64,000 nucleotides of DNA, taken from NCBI GenBank assembly GCA_027382625.1, contig JAJKFJ010021044.1, forward strand, positions 186,001 to 250,000. The letters run 5' to 3'. Below are positions 10,832 through 21,005 of the stretch, one piece after another (position 1 is the first letter of the stretch; each line of letters starts with the position of its first letter). The notes beneath the pieces were generated by a model. It had not been told where the DNA came from, made no database searches, and saw nothing but the letters and a program-made list of their open reading frames with translations. A program made the position numbers and the translations under genes. Origin of the DNA: Tetmemena sp. SeJ-2015. Lineage: Eukaryota > Ciliophora > Spirotrichea > Sporadotrichida > Oxytrichidae.

Positions 10832-12835
10832 ATGGGATGCACTTGCGGAAAGAATGGAGGCATTTTTACTCCTAGGAAAGTTTCTCCTGATGCTGTCTAA
10901 ATCATAAATCCTTAGGTAATACAACCTCAAATTTAGCGCTTCTTAAATGCTTATGAACTTTGATTTAGGGGTTTGAAATTTTGGAGTAAGTTAAGCCTAA
11001 AAGTATAAAGCAAAAAGAAAAAAACGATTTAAAAAAGAATGATGATCCCATTGTGGAAGAGGAGCAACTGCCATCTGACGTATTAGGATATCTCAAGCAC
11101 AAAGAATAGCTTCAGAAGTAAGAGTAAGAAAAACAGAAGATGGCCAAATCCTAATCCACCAAGCATATCAAAACTATAAACTAAACCAATCTAGATTATA
11201 ATCCTGATCAAAGACCAATTAGTCCTTCAAATTAAAATTTGAACTCACAGTCAAAGCAATTATAAATCACCAATTCCATGAAAAGCCTTTATACCAACTC
11301 TATTTCCCCTGAGACTAATACACATTCTAGAGCTACTATGGAGCCACTTCTGATATCTATAAACTCTAATACCTATTTACATCCTAATTAATTCTAAAAC
11401 TAACAGCCAAATAATCGTTATCCTGAATAAAAAAAGATTTACACAAACAGCGCAGTAGAATCTTAATTTCAAAAGAATGAAATGAACGCTAAAGAAATGA
11501 ACACTTCAAAGAACAGTTTCTTTTCTGGTGGGAAAATTAATGGCGCAAACTCTGGTTAAAATGGAAATGAAACTGTAGTTTTCTTTGAGTCAGACTATTT
11601 CAGTTCCACGATGCCGAGTACTTTACCCTCAGACGAGATCAAGCAAAATCTTGCCAAACCCTAAACTATGTTTGCAACTTCTTAAAATAGACCGAGTACA
11701 CCTTCTTATAAACCTGTGAATGGCAATCTAAATTTAATAGCTGACTCAACTTCTCTTGGGAAATCTTCTATGATTTCTAATATCTCTAAAGTTCAAGAAT
11801 CCTCATATGGAAAGTTAAAGTTACCTAACCTTGATCTCGAAGAAGTTGTATAAAAATATCCAAACTTATAAACAGCCTCGGCAGATTTTCCCAATTATCT
11901 GAGATTTAACATTCAAAGAATTTATACGAAGACCGGCTTGCCCCATGCCTCAAAAGGAGGGAATCAGGCAGAAAGAGAGATCTTTATGATGATGAACATT
12001 TTCAGAGTTTTCAAGAGATTCTTACTGTAGGTGCTCGAAGAGTATCTTAATCATATTCGCACTTAAAAGTAGCTCTAAACTTCTAAATCAGAAGGTATCT
12101 CGGCTATTCTAGATGCGATAGAATATGTAAAGCAGCAACCTCCTTTAAAACCATTCTATTGGAACACTTAAATAATCCTACATATAGATTTATTTTGTCT
12201 TGAACAAGTATCTCTCAAAAGTAAGTAAGCTTCACGCGGCAGAGTGTGCAAAGAATAACACGCTTTCTCATAAATCAAAGAAAGGTGAGAAGCCAATATA
12301 GAGAATGAAACGCTACGGGCACGTTTTCTATGGAGGAGCGCAGTCTATCTTTACAAATATTTCATTGCAAAACTAGACTGATGAGAATTAGCCTATTACT
12401 AACTGTTCTGGGATAGTCGAGCAAGTGTTGAATCAAATAGTAGACGATGGAGTTCCTTCGAGATGGCATAGAAAGAATATTTTGTCGCCTGGGCACAGAA
12501 CGTGTGGAGTGGCCTACGAGAATCATCCTTCCCACTAATCTATAGTAGTGTGCTAGTTTGCTTTTCATTACTGTAGCGTGAAAAGAGAAGAACCGCTTAA
12601 GCAAATTATAAATCAATGGGTTCAGGAGGAGTAAAATGAGTCTATAGAGAAGATGAATCTATTTTAAGGAACAAATTTCAAATACAAAATCACTTTCCAG
12701 TATCCTCTTTTAATCAAAATCACCACTATAGCTAAAAGAACAACCACGCCCTAAGGACAGACGTCTATGCAAGTTGTCCATGAGTATAATACAACTAAAA
12801 ATGCTGAGAAAATTCTATATAATGAGGATACGTGA
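10832..12835 (+). CDS. N-acylated protein with C-terminal CAP (SCP/TAPS) domain
   Basis: The start MGCTCGKNGG gives Gly2 and nearby Cys residues typical of myristoylation plus palmitoylation, so the protein is probably tethered to the inner face of a membrane. A first 20-bp IES (TGAA pointer) separates AYE from ILEQVKPK. One frame then runs about 1.2 kb through a Ser/Asn/Gln-rich linker of about 300 residues. The C-terminal domain begins near LPHASKGGNQAEREIF. After a 40-bp IES it reads YLSKVSKLHAAECAKNN, then HVFYGGAQSIF, then PSRWHRKNILSPGHRTCGVA and VCQFAFHYCS, matching the CAP fold with HRKNILSP as its signature. CAP proteins are usually secreted; an intracellular lipid-anchored version is less common. 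It ends at TGA 12833-12835. Catalytic function is unknown. Confidence 0.8.
10954..10977 (+). other. 20-bp IES with TGAA pointer
   Basis: TGAA at 10954-10957 and 10974-10977. The insert carries an in-frame TGA; its loss joins NAYE to ILEQVKPK in the CAP-domain gene. Confidence 0.7.
12162..12206 (+). other. 40-bp IES with GAACA pointer
   Basis: GAACA at 12162-12166 and 12202-12206. Removing 40 bp joins PFYWN to KYLSKVSKLHAAEC and puts the CAP domain in frame. Confidence 0.8.
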
Positions 12836-12842
12836 TTTATTT

Positions 12843-13500
12843 TATATAAACTTCTATACATGACAATTAAGAGAGTGATGTTTTGGTAATTTAAGAAATA
12901 ATGTTACTATAGCCTGTTACGATGAAGTCAGTAGTAGATATTCTTAATACTAGGAAGACTGATATTAATTTTAAATTTAACCTTAAATATCATGTCTGCT
13001 GAATGCAAACTTCTTTTCGAATGGAGTTTTAGACTAACGTTCGAGACTATTTGTAAGAGCGTAATCATTGAGAGTCTTCTTTGATTTAGTTCTTTTGCTC
13101 CTCAAACTTTTCGACTTATTTCTTGAAGAGTGAATTTTAGCTAGACTAAGATTTTACCTGCTAACTATGAGTGGCTTTTCATGAAACTGAGAGTACTCTA
13201 ATGCTTTTTAAGAATATTTGTATGGATTATCGTGCACCATAGCTCCCTAGAATTGAAGATAGTCGCTCTTCTCGAGAGTTTACCTGCTTTATAGTGTAGA
13301 TGTCAGATTCAAATCGTTATCCCTCCTTTGATTAGCTGCTCCTCGCATATGAGATTTAATATAAATAATTCTCTTCTTTTTTAATTTGGACCTCTGTTGC
13401 TTAATAGAAGTTGCTCCAGTTTATAATTCAGTGATGTGTGAGTGTGAACTTTCATTATTAATGTATAAAATCAAATAAGTGTTTTGATAAGATGGTTGTA
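12843..13500 (-). CDS. Basic Ser/Lys-rich protein segment, limits unknown
   Basis: The gene is not recognised. On the minus strand two overlapping frames carry coding-like sequence: VQIKKEENYLYQISYARSS near 13,380 and, after a shift, SREERLSSILGSYGA followed by a long Ser/Lys/Arg-rich tail (SRNKSKSLRSKRTKSKK near 13,060-13,110). A TGA-free frame continues to about 12,850 but becomes AT-rich, so the true end is unclear. No ATG with good context was found. It may be the 3' part of the minus-strand gene that also contains the receiver-domain fragment at 13.6 kb. Confidence 0.3.
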
Positions 13501-13528
13501 GAAAAAAGATCAAGTTTAAAGTCTTAAT

Positions 13529-13860
13529 TATTATACGTTCAGCCCCGATTTTTCACTAGTGTCTAGGAAGCTAGCTCTCCCAGTAAGTAGCCACTGTTTT
13601 AGTCTTTTTACTGAACTTTAGAGAAGTTGCTTCATACCCATCCGGAATTGGCATGTTCAAATCCATAAATAGCCATACAATTGTGGGATTTAATAAAGTA
13701 AAATTACCTTTTTTTTTACATTTTTCTAGCAATACTCGGCCGACAAGGAGACTTACAGAATCAAGTTTTAACCCAGATGGCAACTGCTTCGTCCTCGTTC
13801 GTCCAGGCTTTACAGAAGGAAACTGAAAAGTTTTTGAAAAATCGGGGTGAACGGATAATA
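13529..13860. repeat. Imperfect inverted repeat bracketing the receiver fragment
   Basis: The left arm reads ATTATACGTTCAGCCCCGAT and continues TTTTCAC. The complement of the right arm (13836-13860) reads ATTATCCGTTCACCCCGATT and continues TTTCA. There is one substitution and one indel over about 26 bp. The enclosed 280 bp contains the receiver-domain coding fragment. It is either a MITE-like pair of TIRs or a foldback. Confidence 0.7.
13565..13800 (-). pseudogene. Response-regulator receiver domain fragment
   Basis: The minus strand reads GRVLLEKCKKK, then PTIVWLFMDLNMPIPDGYEAT, then FSKKTKTVATYWES. The sequence MDLNMPIPDGYEAT is the classic phosphoacceptor strand and loop of receiver domains (Asp in MDLNMP), as found in hybrid histidine kinases. 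The first beta strand with its acidic pair and most of the rest of the domain are not visible nearby, so this is either one MDS of an interrupted or scrambled gene or a decayed copy. It lies exactly between two inverted-repeat arms (13529-13554 and 13836-13860). Confidence 0.55.
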
Positions 13861-14039
13861 TAGATTAGTGTGATAGGTAGATAAATAAGATGTTTGATTG
13901 GCTAATATTTAATATCTCTAATATAGATGGTTGTTTAATATATTGATTAGACTTAAAATTATTTTACTAAGATTAGATTCCACTATTAAAGATCTTGATT
14001 AACTAATATGGTGGCTTAATTATTTAAAACGCAAATAAT

Positions 14040-17000
14040 TTTACCACTAATTACCCCAAGCTTTTCTTATAAAGCCAGAAAACATTCTTCTCGAGCAGGT
14101 TGTTATCTATAATTTTATTTAAATTCTTATTTCTACAATCATCTTATCAAAATATTTATTTGATTTTATCAAGCCTTTTACATCAGAACCTGAGGGCAGA
14201 GTGGTAATAAGATTTCTGTTCTTGAGATATTAATGTACGTCATTCAAATTAACGTTTGACGCATTATTGTAAGTTAATTTTGAATCTTCGAGTGACCTCT
14301 CTCTGGTAGAATTTTAATGAATTTGGTCAAGCTAGTCAATAAAATTAGCCGGGGTAGGCTCAAACTAGCGATCATTCAGGCTTTCTTTACTATCTTCTCT
14401 TTATCCAAAATTATTATAATAACAAAATTGAACTATATCCAGTTTAGAATCTCCTTTATAAGTTTTTAGGATCATTTTAGTATTTTGAGATAGCCAGGAG
14501 AGCCTAAAATAACATAATGATGAAATACAAAAAATAAATTGCAAACCTCCTTTTGAACTCCATTTGTACTATTCTTCGAAACATAAGATAAATTTGCCTC
14601 ATTTTTAATTAAAATCTTTTAAATATTTTAGAATCATTGGCGTCAATTTGTTGTTTTAACCTTAATAATGACTAGCCTGTCCCATTTGGATGCAGTCTTG
14701 TAAATGAATTTATAGGACTCATTTGTTATAGCACCCCCTCAGACTGCAGGCTTTCTAGTCTTGAATTTTTATTATGGGTTTTAAAATATAGCTTCGCTCT
14801 ATCCATCAGCATGCCTTTCCTCTCAACTCCAAAGTAATTAAAACCACTTTTAAATAAGTTTCTTGAATTAAAATGGCCTCCATTTTGATTGGACGAATTT
14901 TTCCTTTTTTAAATCGAGTTGAAATTTGAATAAGGATTTTCATCGAAGCTGTAGGAGTCTTGTGATTCAAGAAGATGTAGCTTTCTGTTTTAGTTTCTGA
15001 ATTCTTTGAGTCTGCTGTTTGACATATCAAACTACTGCTTCAAATTTATAAGGTCATTTGTGAGTGTCTTTATCTTTGTCATAGACTGATTAGTAGCTAG
15101 TAAATAATACAATTAGTTTTTTATCATCTTGGTTAAGATTAGTCTAATTATCAAATTTCCTATTGTTAATTGGTGATTCCTTCTCTAAAAAAGAGGCTCT
15201 CTTCTGAAGTTAGATTCTACTCTCTAAAATATTTAAAGTATTTCAATTAAACTCTGACTAGTTTGTTTTCTGATTCTGATCTTAGACTCTTCAGCAGGGC
15301 TTGAGCCAGATAGATTAGCTATGACTTCTTCGCTAGCTTGCTCATTAGGTTATTTTTCATGACTTGATTTTCTTCGTGCTACAGATTCCTGCATGTGAAT
15401 ACTGGTTATTGTATTTAGTTTCTCAATAGTTTTGGTTTAGCTTTCCTTCCTTGGGGGTGAGGGAGTATTCTATTCTTGTGTTTCCTCGCCTGATCTGAAC
15501 AAAAATGGCATGTTTCTGTTTGTAATTTCAAACTCATTCACTAACACAACAACCAAGTAACATGAATGGCTGTATTCATATCAATTGTTACTAAAGTTAA
15601 TCATGTCTAGCATGTGTTTCTGCTGTTTCTGCTCCAAAATGATGTTCATGAGTTTCATCCACACCGTCTAGGGGTGCTTCATCATAGTTTGAGCAGACTA
15701 GGGGTACTTAAAGTCAAACTGCAACTGCGCTTGCAACTTGGCTTCATCTTACTGATCATTAAAGAACTCTTGCAGCTCATATTATAGATAGGAATTTAAT
15801 AGTTTAGAGGTGGTAGCAGAAGGTGAAATAAACTGTCATGGAATTGATTTGGTCCTTCTCCTATTAATTTTTTAACTTAATTTAAATAAAAATGCACTAA
15901 GAAGATGAATCAGGCATGCAGGAGTACTCTATCTTTAGCTCTTTCCTTTCACGATCTGAATTTAGAGGCCACTACAAGCACCCGGGGGACTTCTTCAAGA
16001 GAAGAGGATACTCTATTTGAGGAAGGACGCTATTCTAATCGCTCGCAGATGATCATGAGTTCTTTACAGACTAGGGGGATTTTGAGAATGTAAGCGAGGA
16101 AGCTCTATCTAATTGGTACATTGCTTTCAAAACGGTTAAGGTCAGGCCTCTTATCTACAGGGCGTTTGCTACAGCTTTCTACATTGACGAACTAGCCTAT
16201 GACCTCAATTGCTACATCCTGCACATGGCGACAGCTGAATGCTAAAGAAGGAAGGGATACGCAAAGGCATTCTTGGCTGATGTGTAAGACTATCTGAAGT
16301 AGCAAGAGGTGGCGAACCACAGGAGCGTTGCCATAGTGTGTGGAATAAGCGAAGATTCTTCCAGCTCACAGTTTTTCAAGTCTATGGGATTTGGCTCCAA
16401 GCTCCTCGCTAGATACCGCTGTCATGAATGGAACAGGAGGAGAGTACTTTGCAAATACGTTGGTGGATATTGTATAGACGAATTACGTTTTTGTCCCACC
16501 CCAAATCGCACCAAATTAAATGTGAACTTTGACACGACTATCAAGAGTCATCCTAAGACAAGCTATGATATTGAAACCCTCATCAGAAAAGGCAAAGCAC
16601 CATAAAAGGAAGTTCAGTCTCGTGTAGGTGAGTAGATTGAGGGGAGTTCCATCAATTCAGAGTATGGCGATTTGGAAGAGAAGGAGGGTGATTTGAGTAG
16701 AGGAGAGAATATTTCAAGAAGAACAAGTAGCCTCAAGAATATAAGGAGACCTAAATCAAGCCCCAAGAATTTGGTTAGAGCGAAAGGAAAGGCATTTAGA
16801 AAAGGAGGAGAGCGAAATCAAGATGACCAATACAATGGGAACCAGGAGAAGTCAAGTGAGCCAGAGGGAGGTCCTGTGAGCAAATGTGGTACATTCCATA
16901 AGCATTGTCGCTACGAAGGCTGCAGCACGCTGAAGGTGATCACTGGAAACCATTGGTACAGGCATGTCAAGGAGCACTTAGAGACTGGGGTTTCTAGAGA

Positions 17001-18361
17001 ACAGATATCGTATGAGAGATGCAGTGGAGGTCATTGTGCTCTCTGTTCAGAGTGTAAGTGGAATTCTCTCAATGATGAACTGGGTCTAGCATGAATATGA
17101 AAGAGAACACTTTTGACATAAGTTGGTGCGATTTGGGGTGGTCATTCTATCAAATCCAGTTCATTCCAGCATGTATTAATTATTCGAGAGCATGAATCTC
17201 TGCATTCTCCTTCAAAAATTGATCTGATATATTATTTAGGGAGGGAGCAGAAGGTGAGCAGGCACGGGAAGCACAAACAGATCAGGTGCGAGGTCTGCCA
17301 CAAGGTCAAAACATCGGAGAGCTTCAGTACATAGCACATTCCATCAGTCTGCAAAGCATACTAAAGGAGAGATGATGAAAAAGGAAAGCAGAAGGCTAAG
17401 AGACCCAGACTTACAAAGTGAGGACTGAAGAGAGGAGCTGGTCGTGTGAAGAGAAATAGAATGAATAGTTGGAGACCTGTATTTTGTATCGCGAGGAAGG
17501 CATTATACCAATAAATATGCAGAGTAATTGCAGATAATCATAAGTAATTAATAATGAGGGAATGCATGTATCCACTGAATAAATCTCTTTCTAATGCTAA
17601 TATAATCAATTCCATGACAGTTTATTTCACCTTCTGCTACCACCTCTAAACTATTAAATTCCTATCTATAGTAGGCCCTTCTTATTAAATCTTTGACGTA
17701 CTTTTATTGGGGCGAGAGGGATCTCAGTCGCTCCTATTCATACTCCTCCTACTCATCTTACTCTGGATCCCTTCTTGTAGACATGGTACATTGAGATTCC
17801 CTCCTCTTATCACCTCTCTGATCAGAAAGTTCTGAGTTATGTTACAATTGAAAATTCTGATTGGTCAAAGTATCAAGTTATGATTTTTGAAAGGAGGCGA
17901 CAGATGGCTTTTAGTTTAATTATGAAGGAATCTATTGTTAGTCTTTGAATGTCAGTTTCTAGTAGTTTTAATTTTCTAAGCCTACTGACGAATCCTGCAC
18001 TCGTATTACTGAAGTTTCTTTGCCGGTTTCATTTATCATATTAAATTATCTTAATAGCAAAGATAATTTTGAATGTGGTGGGAAACTTTTGCTTCAACGA
18101 AAGTTGTCTGTTAGTCAAATTAGTCAGCATCTTAAAAGTGAGAGAATAAAGAACATTATAATGAGCTTGATAGTTGACTCCTCTTGGGGAGAGGGTATTT
18201 ATGATTTTGAGAGAAGACATAGGCTTAATATGACTGCCTGCTCTTCCACTGGAGTATCCTCCTTAGCCCTGAAGAGTGGCTGCACCATTTTTCATGTTAA
18301 GCAAAGGTGAAATGTTATTGGAGTTTGATGAGGGTTAGGGATTAAGAGCGGTATTGTTCAT
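14040..18361 (-). CDS. Long hypothetical protein gene split by a TIR element
   Basis: The gene is not recognised. The start MNNTALNPQPSS lies at 18361, with a Gly/Ser-rich N-terminus (GAATLQGQGGYSSGRAG). After a break near 18,040 a Gln-rich frame leads to STRRDPEQDEQEEY and SPQQKYVKDLIRRAYY. There a 1,888-bp mobile element intervenes. On its far side the same protein resumes as ELQEFFNDQQDEAKLQAQLQ. The frame then continues with few breaks through QESVARRKSSHEKQ, KTLTNDLINLKQQF and a short hydrophobic run (FAIYFLYFIIMLFQALLAIS) to about 14,450, and a further frame continues to about 14,040. The 3' end is uncertain because a TGA-free frame runs on toward 13,650. It is a coiled-coil-rich protein with no catalytic motif. 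Confidence 0.5.
15783..15848 (+). repeat. Left terminal inverted repeat, 66 bp
   Basis: It runs from TATAGATAGG to GAATTGAT and is the exact reverse complement of 17605-17670. It contains GGTGGTAGCAGAAGGTGAAA. Confidence 0.95.
15892..17094 (+). pseudogene. GNAT-like acetyltransferase with Cys/His-rich C-terminus, in-frame TGA
   Basis: This is the main ORF of the TIR element. From MHQEDESGMQEYS it meets a TGA at about 16,018 (after FFKRRGYSI) and then stays open in the same frame to TGA 17092-17094, about 400 codons in all. Residues about 105-180 carry features of the GNAT fold: YILHMATAE as a central strand, QRRKGYAKAFLADV fitting the acetyl-CoA-binding R/Q-x-x-G-x-G/A loop, and FFKSMGF near the end. 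The middle is Lys/Ser-rich and basic. The C-terminus has spaced Cys/His (CGTFHKHCRYEGCSTLKV, HWYRHVKEHLE, then CSGGHCALCSEC) suggesting zinc binding. Family assignment is by eye. The in-frame TGA means this copy may be defective, or a start after the stop is used. It could act in element mobility or on chromatin, but there is no direct evidence. Confidence 0.6.
17098..17421 (+). CDS. Small Cys-rich ORF with basic tail in the TIR element
   Basis: A TGA-free frame follows directly after the GNAT-like ORF but has no ATG, so it is probably a downstream exon or MDS of the same protein. The supported part is KQIRCEVCHKVKTSESF, then HIPSVCKAY, then a Lys/Arg-rich end KRPRLTK before TGA 17419. CxxC followed about 20 residues later by another Cys, with a nuclear-localisation-like tail, suggests a zinc finger or DNA-binding end. 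Confidence 0.45.
17605..17670 (-). repeat. Right terminal inverted repeat, 66 bp
   Basis: It starts ATCAATTCCATGACAG and ends CCTATCTATA, perfectly complementary to the left repeat. Confidence 0.95.
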
Positions 18362-18855
18362 AAAAGTTTGTCTCACAATCTGTTTGGAACTCATTTAAAC
18401 AAAATATAGTTTTGTGTTGGTTTTCGCTTTTGTGAGTGAATGGGAAGTTATTTAAGGTTTTGTAATAGATTTTGCTTATTATAAAAATAAATTATAAATA
18501 TATATCATTTGACTGAACTATAATATACTTATTCAATTCCATAATAAGAACAATCATGATCATTATCATCATCTTTATTATTCTCTATCTTTGACTTTTC
18601 ACTTTGCCTTCCATTTGATAGATCAAAAATCTACTTTATTTTGTCAATTAATCTCAATTTTATTTTTCTCTAGTGGCTAAAATAAAAGTGAGATCAATAA
18701 TTTTAATAATCAATAGTAGAATTTAGCTTTTCTGAATGCAAATTATTTTGAGAAGGAAGGTGTTTCAGTTTTGCTATTGAGGGTGAGGACTAGAAGAGAG
18801 TGTTTGGAGTGTGGTGAGATTTAAAGAGTTATAGTGAAAGGGGGAAGATAACAAA
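18362..18855. other. AT-rich intergenic stretch
   Basis: No gene is seen. It is AT-rich DNA between the long minus-strand gene and the tRNA. The part near 18,770-18,850 is purine-rich and somewhat less AT-rich. Confidence 0.6.
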
Positions 18856-18928
18856 GCCCGCTTAGCTCAGTTGGCAGAGCGCTCGCTTAGTAAGCGAAAG
18901 GTCGGTGGTTCGATTCCGCCAGTGGGCT
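18856..18928 (+). tRNA. tRNA-Thr (anticodon AGT)
   Basis: A complete 73-nt cloverleaf. The acceptor stem GCCCGCT pairs with AGTGGGC (one G-T). The D arm is GCTC/GAGC, the anticodon loop TTAGTAA gives AGT, and the T arm GGTGG/CCGCC has loop TTCGATT. Position 73 is T and no CCA is encoded, as expected for a nuclear tRNA gene. The T-loop TTCGATTCC and D-arm TAGCTCAGTTGG serve as internal B and A promoter boxes. The last anticodon-stem pair (27-43) is C-A, a mismatch. There is no intron. Confidence 0.95.
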
Positions 18929-18929
18929 C

Positions 18930-18937
18930 TTTTTTTT
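18930..18937 (+). terminator. RNA polymerase III terminator
   Basis: A run of eight T residues begins two bases after the tRNA-Thr gene. Confidence 0.85.
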
Positions 18938-19089
18938 CTTCAAATTATATCAACTTAATTTAGTCAGACAGTCAATCAGAAACTTGACCTTTAATTTTGA
19001 GGGAATATATTTTTTGTTATATTAAATACTTTGCTTAAAATAAACTGCAATCACTTAAATGATAGTGTTTTAATTTTAGCTTAATTGTA

Positions 19090-20864
19090 ATGGGAAAGAA
19101 AATTGTGAAGGGAAAGAAGGGAGAGCGATCTCAGTACCTGACTCGCTCCAAGGCTATCAGGAAACTACAACTGTCACTGAAGGACTTTAGGCGCCTGTGC
19201 ATCTTGAAGGGAGTATATCCCCGTGAGCCAAAGAAGAAGTTCGAGGGTACCAACAAAACTTACTATCACGTCAAGGATGTCAAGATTCTCCAGCACGATA
19301 AACTCTAAATACCATTTTAAAGTATAAACTTCTGGACAAGTTTAGAGAACTCAAGGCTCATGCTAAGAAGTACAAGAAGCTAATTAGTAAGAAGGAGAAC
19401 AAGCTTGCAGAGAATCATCTTAAGAATGCTCCCAAGTATTCCCTGAGTCACATTATCAAGGAGAGATACCCCACTTTCATAGATGCACTCAGAGACTTGG
19501 ACGATGCTCTATGCCTCATTAGTCTGTTTGCTAACTTACCTCAGCATCACACCTTGGAAATCACCAAGAAGCAAACTGAGACCTGCAACTAGTTGGTGAG
19601 AGAGTTTATGCTCTACTGCACAGTCACTCAGTGCTACAAAAAGGCCTTCTTCTCTATCAAGGGTATTTACTATCAAGTGGAGATTATGGGTCAGCCCATC
19701 ACCTGGGTCTCTCCCTATGCCTTCAACCAGAAGCTTCCCTTCGATATCGACTATAAGGTCATGAGCACTTTCCTCGAGTTCTACGTGGCATTGGTACGCT
19801 TCGTGAATCACAAGCTCTTCGTTGATCTTGGATTCAAGCATCCCCTTCCTCGCGAGCTCACTAACCTCAACAACGAAGATAACTTGTTCTTGGATGTTCA
19901 GCAAATTCAGCAAATGCAGAAGCAAGCAAGGAAGAAGTTTGATTAGGCTCAGAATGACAAGTCAGGTTCCAAGTATGCTATCAGTGAGGAATTCAAGGAC
20001 ACCCCAGAGATGAAGAAACTCACCAAGAAGGAGGAGCAGAACAAGAGACAGAGAACACTCTTCAGCAAGTAGGTATTCCTACTGAACAGAGAGACTCCCA
20101 TCTACAGTCTGCAGTACCTTATCCTTTCCTTCGGAGGCATTTTCGCAACTGAGGAAACTGTGGACGAGATTTCTAAGCAGAGCTAAATTACTCATCATGT
20201 TATGGATCGTCCCCTTGCCCAGGGTGTGAAGCTAGTGACTAACAGAGAGTATGTACAGCCTCAGTGGATCGTAGACTCTCTGAATAACCTCTACCTCCTC
20301 CCAGTGCAAGCTTATAAGCCTGGCTAACCACTTCCCCCTCATATGTCACCTTTCGTGGATGACTTGAAGGAAGGTTATATTCCCACTAGACAGAAGGAAA
20401 TCAACTCGCTCAAGGGAGAGGTTGTTGAAGTCGAAGAAGAGGAACAAGAAGAAGAGGAGCAATAGGCTAGTGATCACTCCGAGGAAGAGATTCAAGCACC
20501 TGTCAAGAACTAAAAGCAGGCAGCGAAGACTACTCAGTCTAAAAAGAGCGAGCCAACTAAGCCAGTATCAGATAATTAACTATCATTCATATTTACTAAT
20601 AAGAAGAAGGGTGATGCCGATTCTAGTAGCGAGGAGGACAGCGATTCAGAAAATGAAAAGCTAAAGCAGAAGAAGCAAAAGAATTTAAAGCTCAAGAAAG
20701 AACTCGAGAAGGAATAGTAAGAGTTGGGCAAGATTCTCATGTCAAAGAAACAGAGGAATCTATACGATCAGGCCGACAAGAGCAATCAAAAGAAGAAGGA
20801 TATTGCAGCCAAGCTAAAAGAAAAACAAAAGAAGATCGAACAGCAAAAGAAAAAGCAGAAGTGA
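19090..20864 (+). CDS. PES1: Pescadillo homologue, ribosome biogenesis (PeBoW subunit)
   Basis: The start [20 protein letters not shown] leads into [20 protein letters not shown] and [20 protein letters not shown], the pescadillo N-terminal domain. A 26-bp IES lies at the last motif. The protein continues in a single frame through [20 protein letters not shown] and [25 protein letters not shown] domain follows ([33 protein letters not shown]), then an acidic stretch ([14 protein letters not shown]) and a Lys-rich coiled tail ending at TGA 20862. The length of about 580 residues is normal. In other eukaryotes pescadillo acts with BOP1 and WDR12 in nucleolar 60S assembly. The coding sequence is visibly less AT-rich, with codon use unlike the low-complexity neighbours, consistent with high expression. 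Confidence 0.96.
19298..19330 (+). other. 26-bp IES with ATAAACT pointer in pescadillo
   Basis: ATAAACT at 19298-19304 and 19324-19330. Deleting 26 bp converts an out-of-frame join into [16 protein letters not shown], matching the family. Confidence 0.9.
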
Positions 20865-21005
20865 TGCAGTTCGAGATAACAATAAATATACCACCTAATT
20901 AAGAACTATCGCATTTATTATTAACAAGCAGTTTATGCGTATTAAATTTAAGACTGGGCATCAATCAGTTCAATTAAAAGCAAATAATTATAAAATCCTA
21001 ATAAA

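Larger units (their letters stand above)
15783..17670 (+). mobile_element. 1,888-bp TIR element encoding a GNAT-like protein
   Basis: Identical 66-bp inverted repeats end the element, beginning TATAGATAGGAATTTAATAG. It sits inside a minus-strand coding region. Excision at TA or TAT on both sides rejoins RRAY to ELQEFF in frame, so it behaves as an IES. The interior encodes a plus-strand protein with an acetyltransferase-like domain and cysteine-rich tails. No DDE transposase was recognised and there are no telomere-like repeats at the ends, so it is not an obvious TBE or Tec element. Perfect identity of the two TIRs suggests recent activity or gene conversion, while the in-frame TGA in the main ORF suggests decay. 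Confidence 0.85.

Noticed and set aside
15783..17670. Calling the element a TBE or Tec transposon
   Set aside because: The size (1.9 kb), the TIR sequence without telomere-like C4A4 repeats, and the lack of a recognisable transposase or kinase/zinc-finger ORF set do not fit those families.
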